DNA of 12,908 bases from Pseudomonadota bacterium (GTDB taxonomy: Bacteria > Desulfobacterota > Desulfobaccia > Desulfobaccales > 0-14-0-80-60-11): positions 1 to 12,908 of the forward strand of contig JAHIKF010000351.1 in NCBI GenBank assembly GCA_018897875.1. The letters are read 5' to 3'. A program made the translations under genes and the position numbers. The notes beneath the pieces were generated by a model. That model saw only the letters and a program-made list of their open reading frames with translations. It ran no database searches and had not been told where the DNA came from. Shown here piece after piece: positions 6,299-12,908 of this stretch (its first letter is position 1; every line of letters begins with the position of its first letter).

Positions 6299-7606
6299 TT
6301 ATACGATCCAATTGGGATGCCGGGCCGTCACCTCCGCCAGATAGTCCCAGATCCACTCCCGAATGGCCGGGGCCAGGTAAAACCTGGGCCACAATAAGTT
6401 ATCCTCCGCCTTTACCACCCCTTCAGCCAATGCTAAGCGGTGCAGCGGCAACCCAGGGTGGATGCGAATGCCGGCCTTCAGATTCACCATTTTGGGTTCA
6501 TATCCTTCCAGAAAGGCGACACTCTCCTCCACCGTCTGCCGGGTTTCCCCGGGACCGCCCAGCAGCAGGAAGCAGGTGAAGGGCAGGTCGGCCTTTTTCA
6601 AGAGCTTCAACGTGCGCTCAACTTTCTGCAAGCCGAAGCCTTTGCCCAGCCCGGTCAGCACCAACTCCGAACCGCTTTCGTTGCCCACCTGCACCATGGT
6701 GCCGCCGGCGGTCCGGATAAGCTCGAACAGGTCCGGGTCCGGGAAAGCCGGGTTGATGAGACAGACCCATTCCAGGGGCAGACGAAGGGCGGCGATGGCC
6801 CGGCAAAGGCGCCGCCCATACTCCGGCGGGCAGTTGAAGATATTATCCACGAAATAGAAGCGCCGCAGACCCCACTGCTCATGCCAGGATGCCAGCCAGG
6901 AGGCCACCTGTTCCGGGGCCCAGGCCCGGGTCGCGGGCCCCTCCAACTGCGGTGTAGTGCAGTAGATGCACCGCATGGGGCAACCCCGGCGGCTCTGCAC
7001 CGGGATCACGCCCGGCTGCCCTGCACTGCCCGGAGTCTCCTCATACGCCCGGGGACTGAAATACTCCAGGGCCGGCCGCGGTAGCTCCTCGAGCCGGCGA
7101 ATACGCGCCGCGGGGTTTTCCCTGAGCCCGCCGTCCCGGAGCCAGATCAAATTCGGAACCTTCTCCCATTCCCTCTCAGGAAAAGCTTGCAAGAACCTTA
7201 CAAAAAATTCCTCCGCTTCGCCCACCATGCCGAAATCGGCTCCGGTGTAATCCATAAACTCCCGGGGCGCCACGGAAAAGCCCGCCCCTCCGAGGATAAC
7301 CGGCGCCGGCCCTAGTTCCTTCAGGCGGTCCACCAGTTCCTTGACCTGGGGGAAATAGACCTCCGGCTGCCGGCTGTCCTGGTTGTCGATATTTCTGACC
7401 GAGATAGCGACCAAATCCGGGCGAAACTCGGCCACGGCCCGGTCCACCTCAGCCAATGGGTCTTCCATGAACATGAAATCCAGGACTCGGACTTCATGTT
7501 CGGATGGCACACTGGCCACCACCGAAGCCAACCCTGCAGGGAGCGGCAAGCAGACCAGGCGCACTTGGTTAGGGGAAAGGAACAGAATCTGCAATTGCGA
7601 CTCCAA
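6299..7606 (-). CDS. B12-binding-domain radical SAM protein
   Basis: A 435-residue radical SAM enzyme. The [4Fe-4S] cluster motif CxxxCxxC is C209, C213 and C216 in RRGCPMRCIYC. It is preceded by a cobalamin-binding-type Rossmann region (about 7-140) with PDLVAISVRN, PVILGGAGFSVAP and GADFGMVGEAEEFF. That layout is typical of class B radical SAM enzymes (B12-dependent methyl- or ring-modifying enzymes). No DxHxxG cobalamin-His motif is seen, as is common in this class. Later blocks include FYFVDNIFN, QVGNESGSELVL and CFLLLGGPGET, matching the SAM-contacting strands. The substrate is unknown. The start is uncertain: TTG 7604-7606 is shown, TTG at codon 5 is possible, there is no ATG upstream before a stop, and no strong Shine-Dalgarno. 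It follows pth by 92 nt in the same direction and is otherwise without pathway neighbours. Confidence 0.85.
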   Translation of the reverse strand: MESQLQILFLSPNQVRLVCLPLPAGLASVVASVPSEHEVRVLDFMFMEDPLAEVDRAVAEFRPDLVAISVRNIDNQDSRQPEVYFPQVKELVDRLKELGPAPVILGGAGFSVAPREFMDYTGADFGMVGEAEEFFVRFLQAFPEREWEKVPNLIWLRDGGLRENPAARIRRLEELPRPALEYFSPRAYEETPGSAGQPGVIPVQSRRGCPMRCIYCTTPQLEGPATRAWAPEQVASWLASWHEQWGLRRFYFVDNIFNCPPEYGRRLCRAIAALRLPLEWVCLINPAFPDPDLFELIRTAGGTMVQVGNESGSELVLTGLGKGFGLQKVERTLKLLKKADLPFTCFLLLGGPGETRQTVEESVAFLEGYEPKMVNLKAGIRIHPGLPLHRLALAEGVVKAEDNLLWPRFYLAPAIREWIWDYLAEVTARHPNWIV

Positions 7607-7698
7607 TGAACTTGCTGCATCAAGCGCTAATGGACGAGGGCCAAGGGGAAACGGGTAACAAGGAAGAAACGCGGCAGGCTTTTAACCTTTCACCCGCT

Positions 7699-8271
7699 TT
7701 ATTCCGCCGGCTCGCCGTGGAAGCGGGTTTGGGCCGCGGCCAGTCCTTCCCCCAGCAGCGTCACCACCGCCTGGGCCGCCCGTTCGATGAGCTGCGTCAC
7801 ATTTTCGGCATCCTCGGCCGGAAAATGGGACAGCACATACTTTTCCGTGGGAAGCCCGGGATGGGGCCGCCCTATGCCCAGCTTGACCCGGAGAAACTCC
7901 TCGGTGTTGAGGGTCGCCATGATGTCCAGAATCCCTCGGTGGCCCCCGGGCCCGCCCTGCTTCGTGAGCTTGAGGCGCCAAAGCGGCACATCCAGGTCGT
8001 CGTGGATAACCACCAGATCCTCGGGGGTGAGCTTGAAATAAGCCATGAGAGCCGACACCGCCCGGCCGCTCAGATTCATATACGTGGTGGGCTGCGCCAG
8101 GATGACGCCTTCTGATCCCACCCGTCCCTGGCCCCAGAGCGAGCCGTGACTGTGCCGGAGGAGCGGCAGGCCCCAGAGGTCCGACAGGTGCGCCGCCACT
8201 TGCCATCCCAGATTATGCCGGGTCCAGGCGTACTCCCGGCCAGGATTCCCCAATCCCACGATCAAGCGCAT
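7699..8271 (-). CDS. pth: peptidyl-tRNA hydrolase
   Basis: Pth frees tRNA from peptidyl-tRNAs that drop off the ribosome. The 190-residue length is normal. Family blocks are LIVGLGNPGREY, the catalytic His19 in TRHNLGW (His20 of E. coli), PTTYMNLSG with Asn66 (Asn68), HDDLDVP with Asp91 (Asp93), and LKLTKQGGPGGHRG. The Asn usually found in GGHNG (Asn114 of E. coli) is Arg112 here. ATG 8269-8271 sits within CATATG. AAAGG five nucleotides upstream is the Shine-Dalgarno, and it lies inside a duplicated heptamer (AGCCTTT twice on the plus strand, 8275-8288). It is separated from prs by a 298-nt repeat-rich spacer, so it may have its own promoter. Confidence 0.97.
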   Translation of the reverse strand: MRLIVGLGNPGREYAWTRHNLGWQVAAHLSDLWGLPLLRHSHGSLWGQGRVGSEGVILAQPTTYMNLSGRAVSALMAYFKLTPEDLVVIHDDLDVPLWRLKLTKQGGPGGHRGILDIMATLNTEEFLRVKLGIGRPHPGLPTEKYVLSHFPAEDAENVTQLIERAAQAVVTLLGEGLAAAQTRFHGEPAE

Positions 8272-8274
8272 ATG

Positions 8275-8302
8275 AGCCTTTAGCCTTTAGCAGTTAGCAG
8301 TT
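8275..8302. repeat. heptamer tandem repeats upstream of pth
   Basis: Plus-strand units are AGCCTTT twice (8275-8288) then AGCAGTT twice (8289-8302), all in 7-nt register. On the coding strand each AGCCTTT gives CTAAAGG-type sequence, so the array supplies two possible Shine-Dalgarno copies, 5 and 12 nt from the pth ATG. AGCAGTT is the reverse complement of the unit in the array at 8515-8571. Confidence 0.7.
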
Positions 8303-8328
8303 AGATAACCGCAATTTTAGCCTTGGCA

Positions 8329-8376
8329 GTAGGGCGCGTTATACGCGCCACTTATGGTGCGTAGGACGCACCCTAC
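8329..8376. repeat. REPIN-like doublet of GTAG hairpins
   Basis: The left unit 8329-8349 is GTAG followed by GGCGCGTTATACGCGCC. Six nucleotides later the right unit 8356-8376 is GGTGCGTAGGACGCACC followed by CTAC. The right unit differs by one base from the right unit of the doublet at 5961-5981, so the two loci belong to one repeat family. The doublet lies in the pth-prs spacer. Confidence 0.7.
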
Positions 8377-8395
8377 ATTTCTGTTCCCCCGAGTG

Positions 8396-8411
8396 GCTAT
8401 CAGCTATCAGC
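8396..8411. repeat. short heptamer duplication
   Basis: GCTATCA occurs twice in tandem, followed by GC. It is the same 7-nt period and GCTA start as the larger array at 8515-8571. Confidence 0.5.
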
Positions 8412-8514
8412 TTCGAGGTTGTAGTATCCACTCCTGCTGGCATAGGGAAGGAATATGGAAACAATTCTTGACATGAACAGTTTGGGGATAAAAATTATAA
8501 ACTTTTAACTCATA

Positions 8515-8571
8515 GCTAACTGCTAACCGCTAACTGCTAATTGCTAAATTGCTAATTGCTAACTGCTACCT
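8515..8571. repeat. degenerate heptamer array (GCTAAYT) at the 3' end of prs
   Basis: Eight tandem units read GCTAACT, GCTAACC, GCTAACT, GCTAATT, GCTAAATT (one 8-mer), GCTAATT, GCTAACT, GCTACCT. The last unit overlaps the prs stop codon (TAG on the minus strand, 8570-8572). The array is in inverted orientation relative to the AGCAGTT units at 8289-8302, so the spacer could fold back on itself. Confidence 0.75.
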
Positions 8572-9505
8572 AAACGAAAAGGGAACTCACGGAATCCTGA
8601 TTGTGGATCCTTTTGATGGCCTCTCCCAGGAGAGGAGCCACAGACAGGACCCGGATTTTCTCCAGGGCGGCGGCCTCAGGGCTGAGAGGAATGGTGTCGG
8701 TGACCGCCAGGCTCTGGACCATGGACCCCTGGATGTTGCTCACCGCGTTGCGCGACATCACCGGATGGGTGACGCAGGCATGGACCGTGCGCACCCCGTG
8801 GCGCATCAGCAACTCCGCCGCCATCGTCAGGGTGGCCCCGGTGGTAACCATGTCATCCAGGATGATGGCCTCCTTGCCCCAGACATTGCCGATAAGGGTC
8901 ATGGCCTTGATGCCGCCGGCGTCCCGCCGTTTATCGATGATCGCCAGGGAGGCGTTCAGGCGCTTGGCGAAGGCCCGGGCCCGCTCCACCCCGCCGGAAT
9001 CAGGCGACACCACTACCACGTCGCCGGCGAAATTTTTCCGGATATACTCCAGGGTCACGGGGGTGGCGTACAGATGGTCCACCGGAATATTGAAAAATCC
9101 CTGAATCTGCCCGGTATGCAGGTCCATGGTGATCATGCGGTTGGCGCCGGCGGTGGTGATGAGATCGGCCACCAGCTTGGCGGAAATGGGGGTCCGGGGC
9201 GCCGTCTTCCGGTCCTGGCGGGCATAGGCGTAGTAGGTCACCACCGCCGTGACGCAGCGGGCCGAGGCCCGCTTCAGGGCGTCAAGCATGATGCACAGTT
9301 CCAGCAGGTGTTCGTTGCAGGGGATGGAGGTGGGCTGAATAACGTAAACATCTTTGCCCCGGACATTCTCCCGGAACTCCACCGAGATTTCCCCGTCGGA
9401 AAACCGCCCCACCGCAGCGTCTCCCAGCGGGATCTGGAGATGGTGACAGATCTTCGAAGCCAGGGGCCGATTGGCATTACCGGTAAAGACTTTTAGATCG
9501 TCCAT
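8570..9505 (-). CDS. prs: ribose-phosphate pyrophosphokinase (PRPP synthetase)
   Basis: Makes PRPP from ribose 5-phosphate and ATP for purine, pyrimidine, His, Trp and NAD synthesis; acts in the cytoplasm as an oligomer. I chose ATG 9503-9505 (MDDLKVFTGN), giving 311 residues, the normal family length. The frame stays open 55 codons further, but that extension is antiparallel to nothing and lies inside ispE. Motifs: GRFSDGEISVEF (33-44), YYAYARQDRK (91-100, ATP contact), MDLHTGQIQGFF (127-138), and VVSPDSGGVERARAFAKRL (165-183). The C-terminal SVSSLFV is typical. The PRPP-binding loop reads DDMVTTGAT (217-225) where most Prs have DDxxDTAGT. GGGAG lies 8 nt before the ATG. The start overlaps the ispE stop by 13 nt, indicating coupled translation. 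Confidence 0.96.
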   Translation of the reverse strand: MDDLKVFTGNANRPLASKICHHLQIPLGDAAVGRFSDGEISVEFRENVRGKDVYVIQPTSIPCNEHLLELCIMLDALKRASARCVTAVVTYYAYARQDRKTAPRTPISAKLVADLITTAGANRMITMDLHTGQIQGFFNIPVDHLYATPVTLEYIRKNFAGDVVVVSPDSGGVERARAFAKRLNASLAIIDKRRDAGGIKAMTLIGNVWGKEAIILDDMVTTGATLTMAAELLMRHGVRTVHACVTHPVMSRNAVSNIQGSMVQSLAVTDTIPLSPEAAALEKIRVLSVAPLLGEAIKRIHNQDSVSSLFV

Positions 9506-10356
9506 ACGTGGTGCTCCCAGGTCGTTTCGGGTTCCGGGCCGGTGAGGCCCCGGGCCACGGCCAGCCAGCCCCGGAAAGTCCGGCGCAACCTCAGGCCCGC
9601 CTGATGCGCCGCCTCCCGGGTCGGGAAGAGACCGAACAGGGTGGGGCCGCTCCCGGAAATTCCCTGGCACCAGGCCCCGGCGTCGCTGAGCCCGGCCAGG
9701 AGATCAGCCAGCTCGGGAAACCGCTTTAGCGCCACCGTCCCCAGATCGTTCTGCACCCAGGTTTCCGGGTGCTCCGGGTCCCAGGCCTCAGTCGCCGGCG
9801 GCCCCGCCAGGCCCGCAAGATCCAGGTTTTCATAGACCCAGCGGGTGGATAAGGGCACCCCGGGGTTAACCAGCAGATACCAGTAGGGCAGTAAGGTCAC
9901 GGGGCTGAGTTGGGTGCCGGTGCCGCGGCCCACCGCCGGCTCCCGGGCCAGAAAGAACGGCACGTCAGCCCCCAAACGGCTGGCCACACGGTGCAGGTGG
10001 TCCGGCGGCAGCGGCTTTCCGGCCAGCTTATTTAAGGCCAGCAACGTGCCGGCGGCATCGCTGCTGCCGCCCCCCAATCCGGCGGCCACAGGTATGCGTT
10101 TGGAGAGGCGCAGGCGCACCCCCTGTGTCAGCCCCGTTTCCTCCTGAAACTGCCGGGCCGCTCGCCAAACCAGGTTCTCTTCCCCCTGGGGTAGATCCGG
10201 TCGGTCACACCTGAGGCTGATACCCTTCCCGGCCAGGGTGACGGTCAAGGTATCGGCCAGGGTCAGGGGCTGCATTACGGTCACCAATTCGTGGTAACCG
10301 TCGGGGCGGCGACCCACCACTTTGAGATAGAGGTTGACCTTGGCGGGGCACCGCAC
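9493..10356 (-). CDS. ispE: 4-diphosphocytidyl-2-C-methyl-D-erythritol kinase
   Basis: A GHMP-family kinase that phosphorylates CDP-ME at the 2-hydroxyl in the MEP isoprenoid pathway. The 287 residues are close to the E. coli length. Seen in order: PAKVNLYLKVVGRRPDGYHEL with the catalytic Lys6, the GHMP ATP loop PVAAGLGGGSSDAAG (89-103), GADVPFFL with catalytic Asp131, and the C-terminal GISGSGPTLFGLF (232-244). The start shown is GTG 10354-10356. The frame remains open upstream to a CTG at 10387-10389 that overlaps the TGA of the previous gene just after AGGGAGGT, so a longer N-terminus (ITGAAGEAVEV...) is possible. It sits between the DUF1844 gene and prs, a combination common in delta-proteobacteria. 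Confidence 0.96.
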   Translation of the reverse strand: MRCPAKVNLYLKVVGRRPDGYHELVTVMQPLTLADTLTVTLAGKGISLRCDRPDLPQGEENLVWRAARQFQEETGLTQGVRLRLSKRIPVAAGLGGGSSDAAGTLLALNKLAGKPLPPDHLHRVASRLGADVPFFLAREPAVGRGTGTQLSPVTLLPYWYLLVNPGVPLSTRWVYENLDLAGLAGPPATEAWDPEHPETWVQNDLGTVALKRFPELADLLAGLSDAGAWCQGISGSGPTLFGLFPTREAAHQAGLRLRRTFRGWLAVARGLTGPEPETTWEHHVWTI

Positions 10357-10385
10357 CTCAACCGCTTCCCCGGCAGCCCCCGTAA

Positions 10386-10826
10386 TCAGCCTACCTCCCT
10401 GACGTACGACATCCGCAAATCATAGAGCAGGTGATCGAAGAGGGTTGCTTCCTCTTGGGTCAGGTTGTTCCGGGTCTTGTCCCGCAGCACCCCCAGCAGG
10501 TCGATGGTCTGTTTGACCAGGGGCAGGTTCTTCTCCACCTTGCCGGTGTTGGGGTCGGGAATGGCTCCCAGGCCGACGAAAGCCGAGGAACTCAAGGAAA
10601 AGATGAAGGAAGAGAAGGTGACTCCGGGAAACGGTGATGCCTGGGCCTTTTTGTCGGCCTCCGCCGCCGCCTTTTGGGAAGCCTCCTGAAAGGCTTCTTC
10701 AGCCGCCGCCTCCTTGGCCGCCTCTTCGGACCCGCCCTGCTTCCGAACCTTGGCCTTCTCCTCTTCGCTCAGGTGGAGATACCGCCGGTCTTCGACGGTA
10801 TAACCTTTATCTTCGTCCTCACCCAT
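10386..10826 (-). CDS. DUF1844 domain protein
   Basis: A 146-residue protein. The C-terminal ~80 residues match DUF1844: FSSFIFSLSSSAFVGLGAIPD, then LPLVKQTIDLLGVLRDKT, NNLTQEEATLFDHLLYDLR. The function of that family is unknown. The first ~65 residues are highly charged and Ala/Glu/Lys-rich (EEAAKEAAAEEAFQEASQKA), predicted as a disordered or helical linker. There is no signal peptide; the moderately hydrophobic segment near 70-88 is part of the domain. ATG 10824-10826 has GGAGG 5-6 nt upstream. It lies 32 nt after serA and 29 nt before the shown ispE start, so it is almost certainly co-transcribed. Confidence 0.9.
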   Translation of the reverse strand: MGEDEDKGYTVEDRRYLHLSEEEKAKVRKQGGSEEAAKEAAAEEAFQEASQKAAAEADKKAQASPFPGVTFSSFIFSLSSSAFVGLGAIPDPNTGKVEKNLPLVKQTIDLLGVLRDKTRNNLTQEEATLFDHLLYDLRMSYVREVG

Positions 10827-10839
10827 GCTTGCCTCCGGC

Positions 10840-10855
10840 GTAGGCGCGTGGCGCC
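10840..10855. repeat. small GC hairpin in the serA-DUF1844 gap
   Basis: GGCGC GTG GCGCC (10843-10855) is a 5-bp perfect stem preceded by GTA, filling about half of the 32-nt gap. It resembles the GTAG hairpins of the window but is too short to assign. It might modulate expression of the downstream genes. Confidence 0.3.
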
Positions 10856-10858
10856 GTT

Positions 10859-12442
10859 CTAGAGTTCTAACTGGTAAGCCATGGCCACATGTTCCAGGGC
10901 CAGCACATCTTTAAGGCATTCCGGAGTGACGGGGGTGTCGGTGGTGAGCAGGATGATGTTCTGCCCCCGCTCTTTCTCCTGGCCCACGGTCATCCGGGCG
11001 ATGTTGATATTGTGCTTGCCGATGGTGGTGCCGATGGCGCCGATTACCCCGGGGCGGTCGGTGTTGTAGATGAACAGCATGTGTCCCTCGGGGACGACCT
11101 CCATCCGAAACTTATTGATCCGCACCAGGCGCGGCTCATATTTTCCGAAGATGGTCCCGGCCACTAAGTTTTCCTCATTGCCGGCCTTGACGGTCAGACG
11201 GATCAGGGTGGAGAAATCCTCCGTGGCGTCCGCCTTCTCTTCGCTGATGTGGATACCCCGGGAAGCCGCCATGGCGGGGGCGTTGACGTAGTTCACCTCA
11301 TCGCCCACTACCGGGGAGAGCAAGCCTTTCAGGATGGAATGGGTCAAGGGCTTGGTATCCAGTTTGGCCACCTCGCCGACATAGGCAATGGCTACGGCGG
11401 TGATGGCGCCTTCGCTGATCTGGGCCTGAAAAGCTCCCATGGCCTCGGCCAAAGTGAGATAGGGCCTCAGTTGGCCCATGGCTTCCTGGGAAACCGAGGG
11501 GGCATTCACCGCGTTCTTGATGGTGCCGTAGAGCAACAGTTCCAGGATCTGCTCGCACACGGCCACCGCCACATTGGCCTGGGCCTCCTCGGTAGAGGCG
11601 CCCAAATGCGGAGTGCAGACGAGATTGGGCAGATCCCGCAGCGGCCAGTCGGCAGCCGGCGGCTCGGTCTCGTAAACGTCCAGGGCGGCGCCGGCCACTT
11701 TGCCGGACTTCAAGGCTTCAAGCAAGGCCACCTCGTCGATCAGACCGCCCCGGGCGCAATTGATGAGACGCACTCCGGGCTTCATTTTCATGAAGGCTTC
11801 TTTGCCCAGAAGCCTGGCCGTGTCCTTGGTTTTCGGGGTGTGGATGGTGATGAAGTCGGAACGGGCCAGGAGTTCGTCCAGGGAGACCGACTCCGCCCCG
11901 ATCTTGGCCGCCAATTCCTGGGTGATGAAGGGATCATAGCACAGGACCCGCATCCTCAAGCCCAGGCCCCTCTCGGCCACCACGGTGCCGATGCGCCCCA
12001 TGCCGATGATTCCCAGGGTCTTGTTGAACAGTTCGGTACCCTCGAATTTCTTCTTCTCCCACTTGCCCTCCCGCATGGAGTTGGCCGCCTGGGAAATGTT
12101 GCGGGCCAGGGCCATCATGAGCGACAAGGCGTGTTCGGCTGTGGTGATGGTGTTGCCCCCGGGGGTGTTCATCACCACGATGCCCCGTTTAGAGGCCGCC
12201 GGGATGTCCACGTTGTCAAGGCCGGTGCCGGCCCGACCAACCACCTTTAACCGGGGGGAAGCGGCGATCAGTTCCGCGGTTACCTTGGTGGCGCTGCGGA
12301 TTACCAGGGCGTCGGCATCCTTGATCTCGGCCAGCAACTCCTCCGGTTTCATGCCGGGGCGGGCCACCACCTCGATGTTGGGATGGGATTTGAGAATGTC
12401 AATCCCAGCCTGGTGCAAGTTATCGCTGATCAGGACTTTCAT
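10859..12442 (-). CDS. serA: D-3-phosphoglycerate dehydrogenase
   Basis: Oxidises 3-phosphoglycerate to 3-phosphohydroxypyruvate with NAD, the first step of serine synthesis. At 527 residues it is the long type: catalytic and NAD domains (about 1-315), an intervening allosteric substrate-binding-like domain (about 320-450), and a C-terminal ACT domain (about 453-527, HMLFIYNTDRPGVIGAIGT). The NAD loop is GMGRIG (147-152) with Asp170 at the end of the second strand. Catalytic residues are Arg231 (ARGGLIDE), Glu260 (DVYETEPP) and His279 (TPHLGASTEEA). The ACT domain suggests serine feedback control, as known for other long PGDHs. ATG 12440-12442 has AAGGAGG 6-7 nt upstream and overlaps the preceding TGA as ATGA, so translation is probably coupled to the aminotransferase. 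Confidence 0.97.
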   Translation of the reverse strand: MKVLISDNLHQAGIDILKSHPNIEVVARPGMKPEELLAEIKDADALVIRSATKVTAELIAASPRLKVVGRAGTGLDNVDIPAASKRGIVVMNTPGGNTITTAEHALSLMMALARNISQAANSMREGKWEKKKFEGTELFNKTLGIIGMGRIGTVVAERGLGLRMRVLCYDPFITQELAAKIGAESVSLDELLARSDFITIHTPKTKDTARLLGKEAFMKMKPGVRLINCARGGLIDEVALLEALKSGKVAGAALDVYETEPPAADWPLRDLPNLVCTPHLGASTEEAQANVAVAVCEQILELLLYGTIKNAVNAPSVSQEAMGQLRPYLTLAEAMGAFQAQISEGAITAVAIAYVGEVAKLDTKPLTHSILKGLLSPVVGDEVNYVNAPAMAASRGIHISEEKADATEDFSTLIRLTVKAGNEENLVAGTIFGKYEPRLVRINKFRMEVVPEGHMLFIYNTDRPGVIGAIGTTIGKHNINIARMTVGQEKERGQNIILLTTDTPVTPECLKDVLALEHVAMAYQLEL

Positions 12443-12908
12443 GCCCCTGCCTCCTTGGTCAAGATCGCCTGGGCCGCCCGCAACCCGGCGCCCGACTCTA
12501 CCTTATATCCCAACCCGCTGAGCACCGTTTCCAAACCACCCAGGGTGCCAAGCAGATCCACGGTGTCAATGAAGCCCATGTGGGCGATGCGGAAGATCTT
12601 GCCCTTGGCCTGGGCCTGACCGCCGGCGATCCAGATCCCCTGCTCCCGGAGCTTGCTCACCACCTTCTGGCCGTCAACCCCGGCCGGGGCTTCCACCGCG
12701 GTCAATACCTGCGAAGGATAGTCCTTGGAATAGAGACTGAGCCCCATGGCAGCCATGGCCGCCTTGGTGGCGTCGGACAGCCGCCGGTTGTGGGCATAGA
12801 TCTTTTCCAGGCCGGTTTTCTTGATCTTGGCCAGGACTTCCTGCAAGCCCAAAATCAGGGATACCGGTGAGGTGTAGGGCGTCTGGTTTTTCCCCTGGGA
12901 TTTGAGCC
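12439..12908 (-). CDS. class V aminotransferase (alanine-glyoxylate / serine-pyruvate type), C-terminal part
   Basis: Partial: the gene enters from the right edge and only about 156 C-terminal residues are present. They include KNQTPYTSPVSLILGLQEVL, YAHNRRLSDATKAAM, and RIAHMGFIDTVDLLGTLGGLE, characteristic of the alanine-glyoxylate/serine-pyruvate aminotransferase group. The PLP-binding lysine lies outside the window. The TGA stop (12439-12441) overlaps the serA ATG by 4 nt. Tight linkage to serA suggests that it aminates 3-phosphohydroxypyruvate or exchanges serine and glyoxylate; a class V archaeal enzyme (MJ0959 of Methanocaldococcus) is reported to act as phosphoserine aminotransferase. 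The role here is therefore an inference. Confidence 0.93.
   Translation of the reverse strand, partial: LKSQGKNQTPYTSPVSLILGLQEVLAKIKKTGLEKIYAHNRRLSDATKAAMAAMGLSLYSKDYPSQVLTAVEAPAGVDGQKVVSKLREQGIWIAGGQAQAKGKIFRIAHMGFIDTVDLLGTLGGLETVLSGLGYKVESGAGLRAAQAILTKEAGA

Noticed and set aside
8468..8501. Plus-strand promoter with TTGACA and TATAAA
   Set aside because: The two boxes are 22 nt apart and no plus-strand gene follows.
8515..8571. CRISPR array
   Set aside because: Units are 7 nt with no spacers and vary in sequence; this is a heptamer tandem array.
8549..9496. Long plus-strand open frame opposite prs
   Set aside because: It is a GC-rich antisense shadow of prs with no recognisable domain; the same applies to 11249-12250 opposite serA.
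9506..9670. 55-codon N-terminal extension of prs
   Set aside because: It lies wholly within ispE in another frame, is Pro/Gly-rich, and the internal ATG gives the normal Prs length with a Shine-Dalgarno.
12871..12880. GTAGGGCG match to the REP foot
   Set aside because: It lies inside the aminotransferase coding region with no hairpin behind it, so it is coincidental.

Overview
The window looks like a high-GC chromosome segment from a delta-proteobacterial-type organism (Desulfobacterota sensu lato). This rests on the gene order class V aminotransferase - serA - DUF1844 - ispE - prs - pth and on the protein style; it is an inference, since no rRNA or other taxonomic marker is present. All intact genes are on the minus strand, so transcription runs from the right edge to the left.

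Right half (about 7.7-12.9 kb): a compact housekeeping block. A class V aminotransferase (C-terminal part only, continuing off the right edge) overlaps serA by 4 nt. A short DUF1844 gene, ispE and prs follow; ispE and prs overlap by 13 nt. After a 298-nt repeat-filled spacer comes pth. Together these make serine/3-phosphohydroxypyruvate, an isoprenoid precursor and PRPP, and recycle peptidyl-tRNA. A lone B12-binding-type radical SAM gene (6299-7606) lies downstream of pth.

Middle (about 5.2-6.3 kb): a conserved-looking but unrecognised 162-residue protein. Beside it is a 590-nt gene-free stretch holding a nested, mirror-symmetric set of hairpin repeats.

Left part (about 0-5.0 kb): a decayed accessory zone. 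It holds two fragments of an IS1182-type transposase, an isolated GT4 glycosyltransferase, a broken and apparently chimeric IS4-superfamily transposase, and the stump of a secreted Kelch-repeat protein. It also holds a REP-associated tyrosine transposase (RAYT) with an in-frame stop, and an orphan sigma-54 activator that looks intact.

The most interesting thread is a RAYT/REPIN system. The dead RAYT at 3538-3950 is bracketed by two inverted copies of a roughly 32-nt hairpin bearing a GTAG foot. Two more inverted GTAG-hairpin doublets occur in non-coding DNA at 5923-5981 and 8329-8376. The pth-prs spacer also carries degenerate heptamer arrays, one of which supplies the pth Shine-Dalgarno sequence. 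I found no CRISPR array, tRNA or rRNA.
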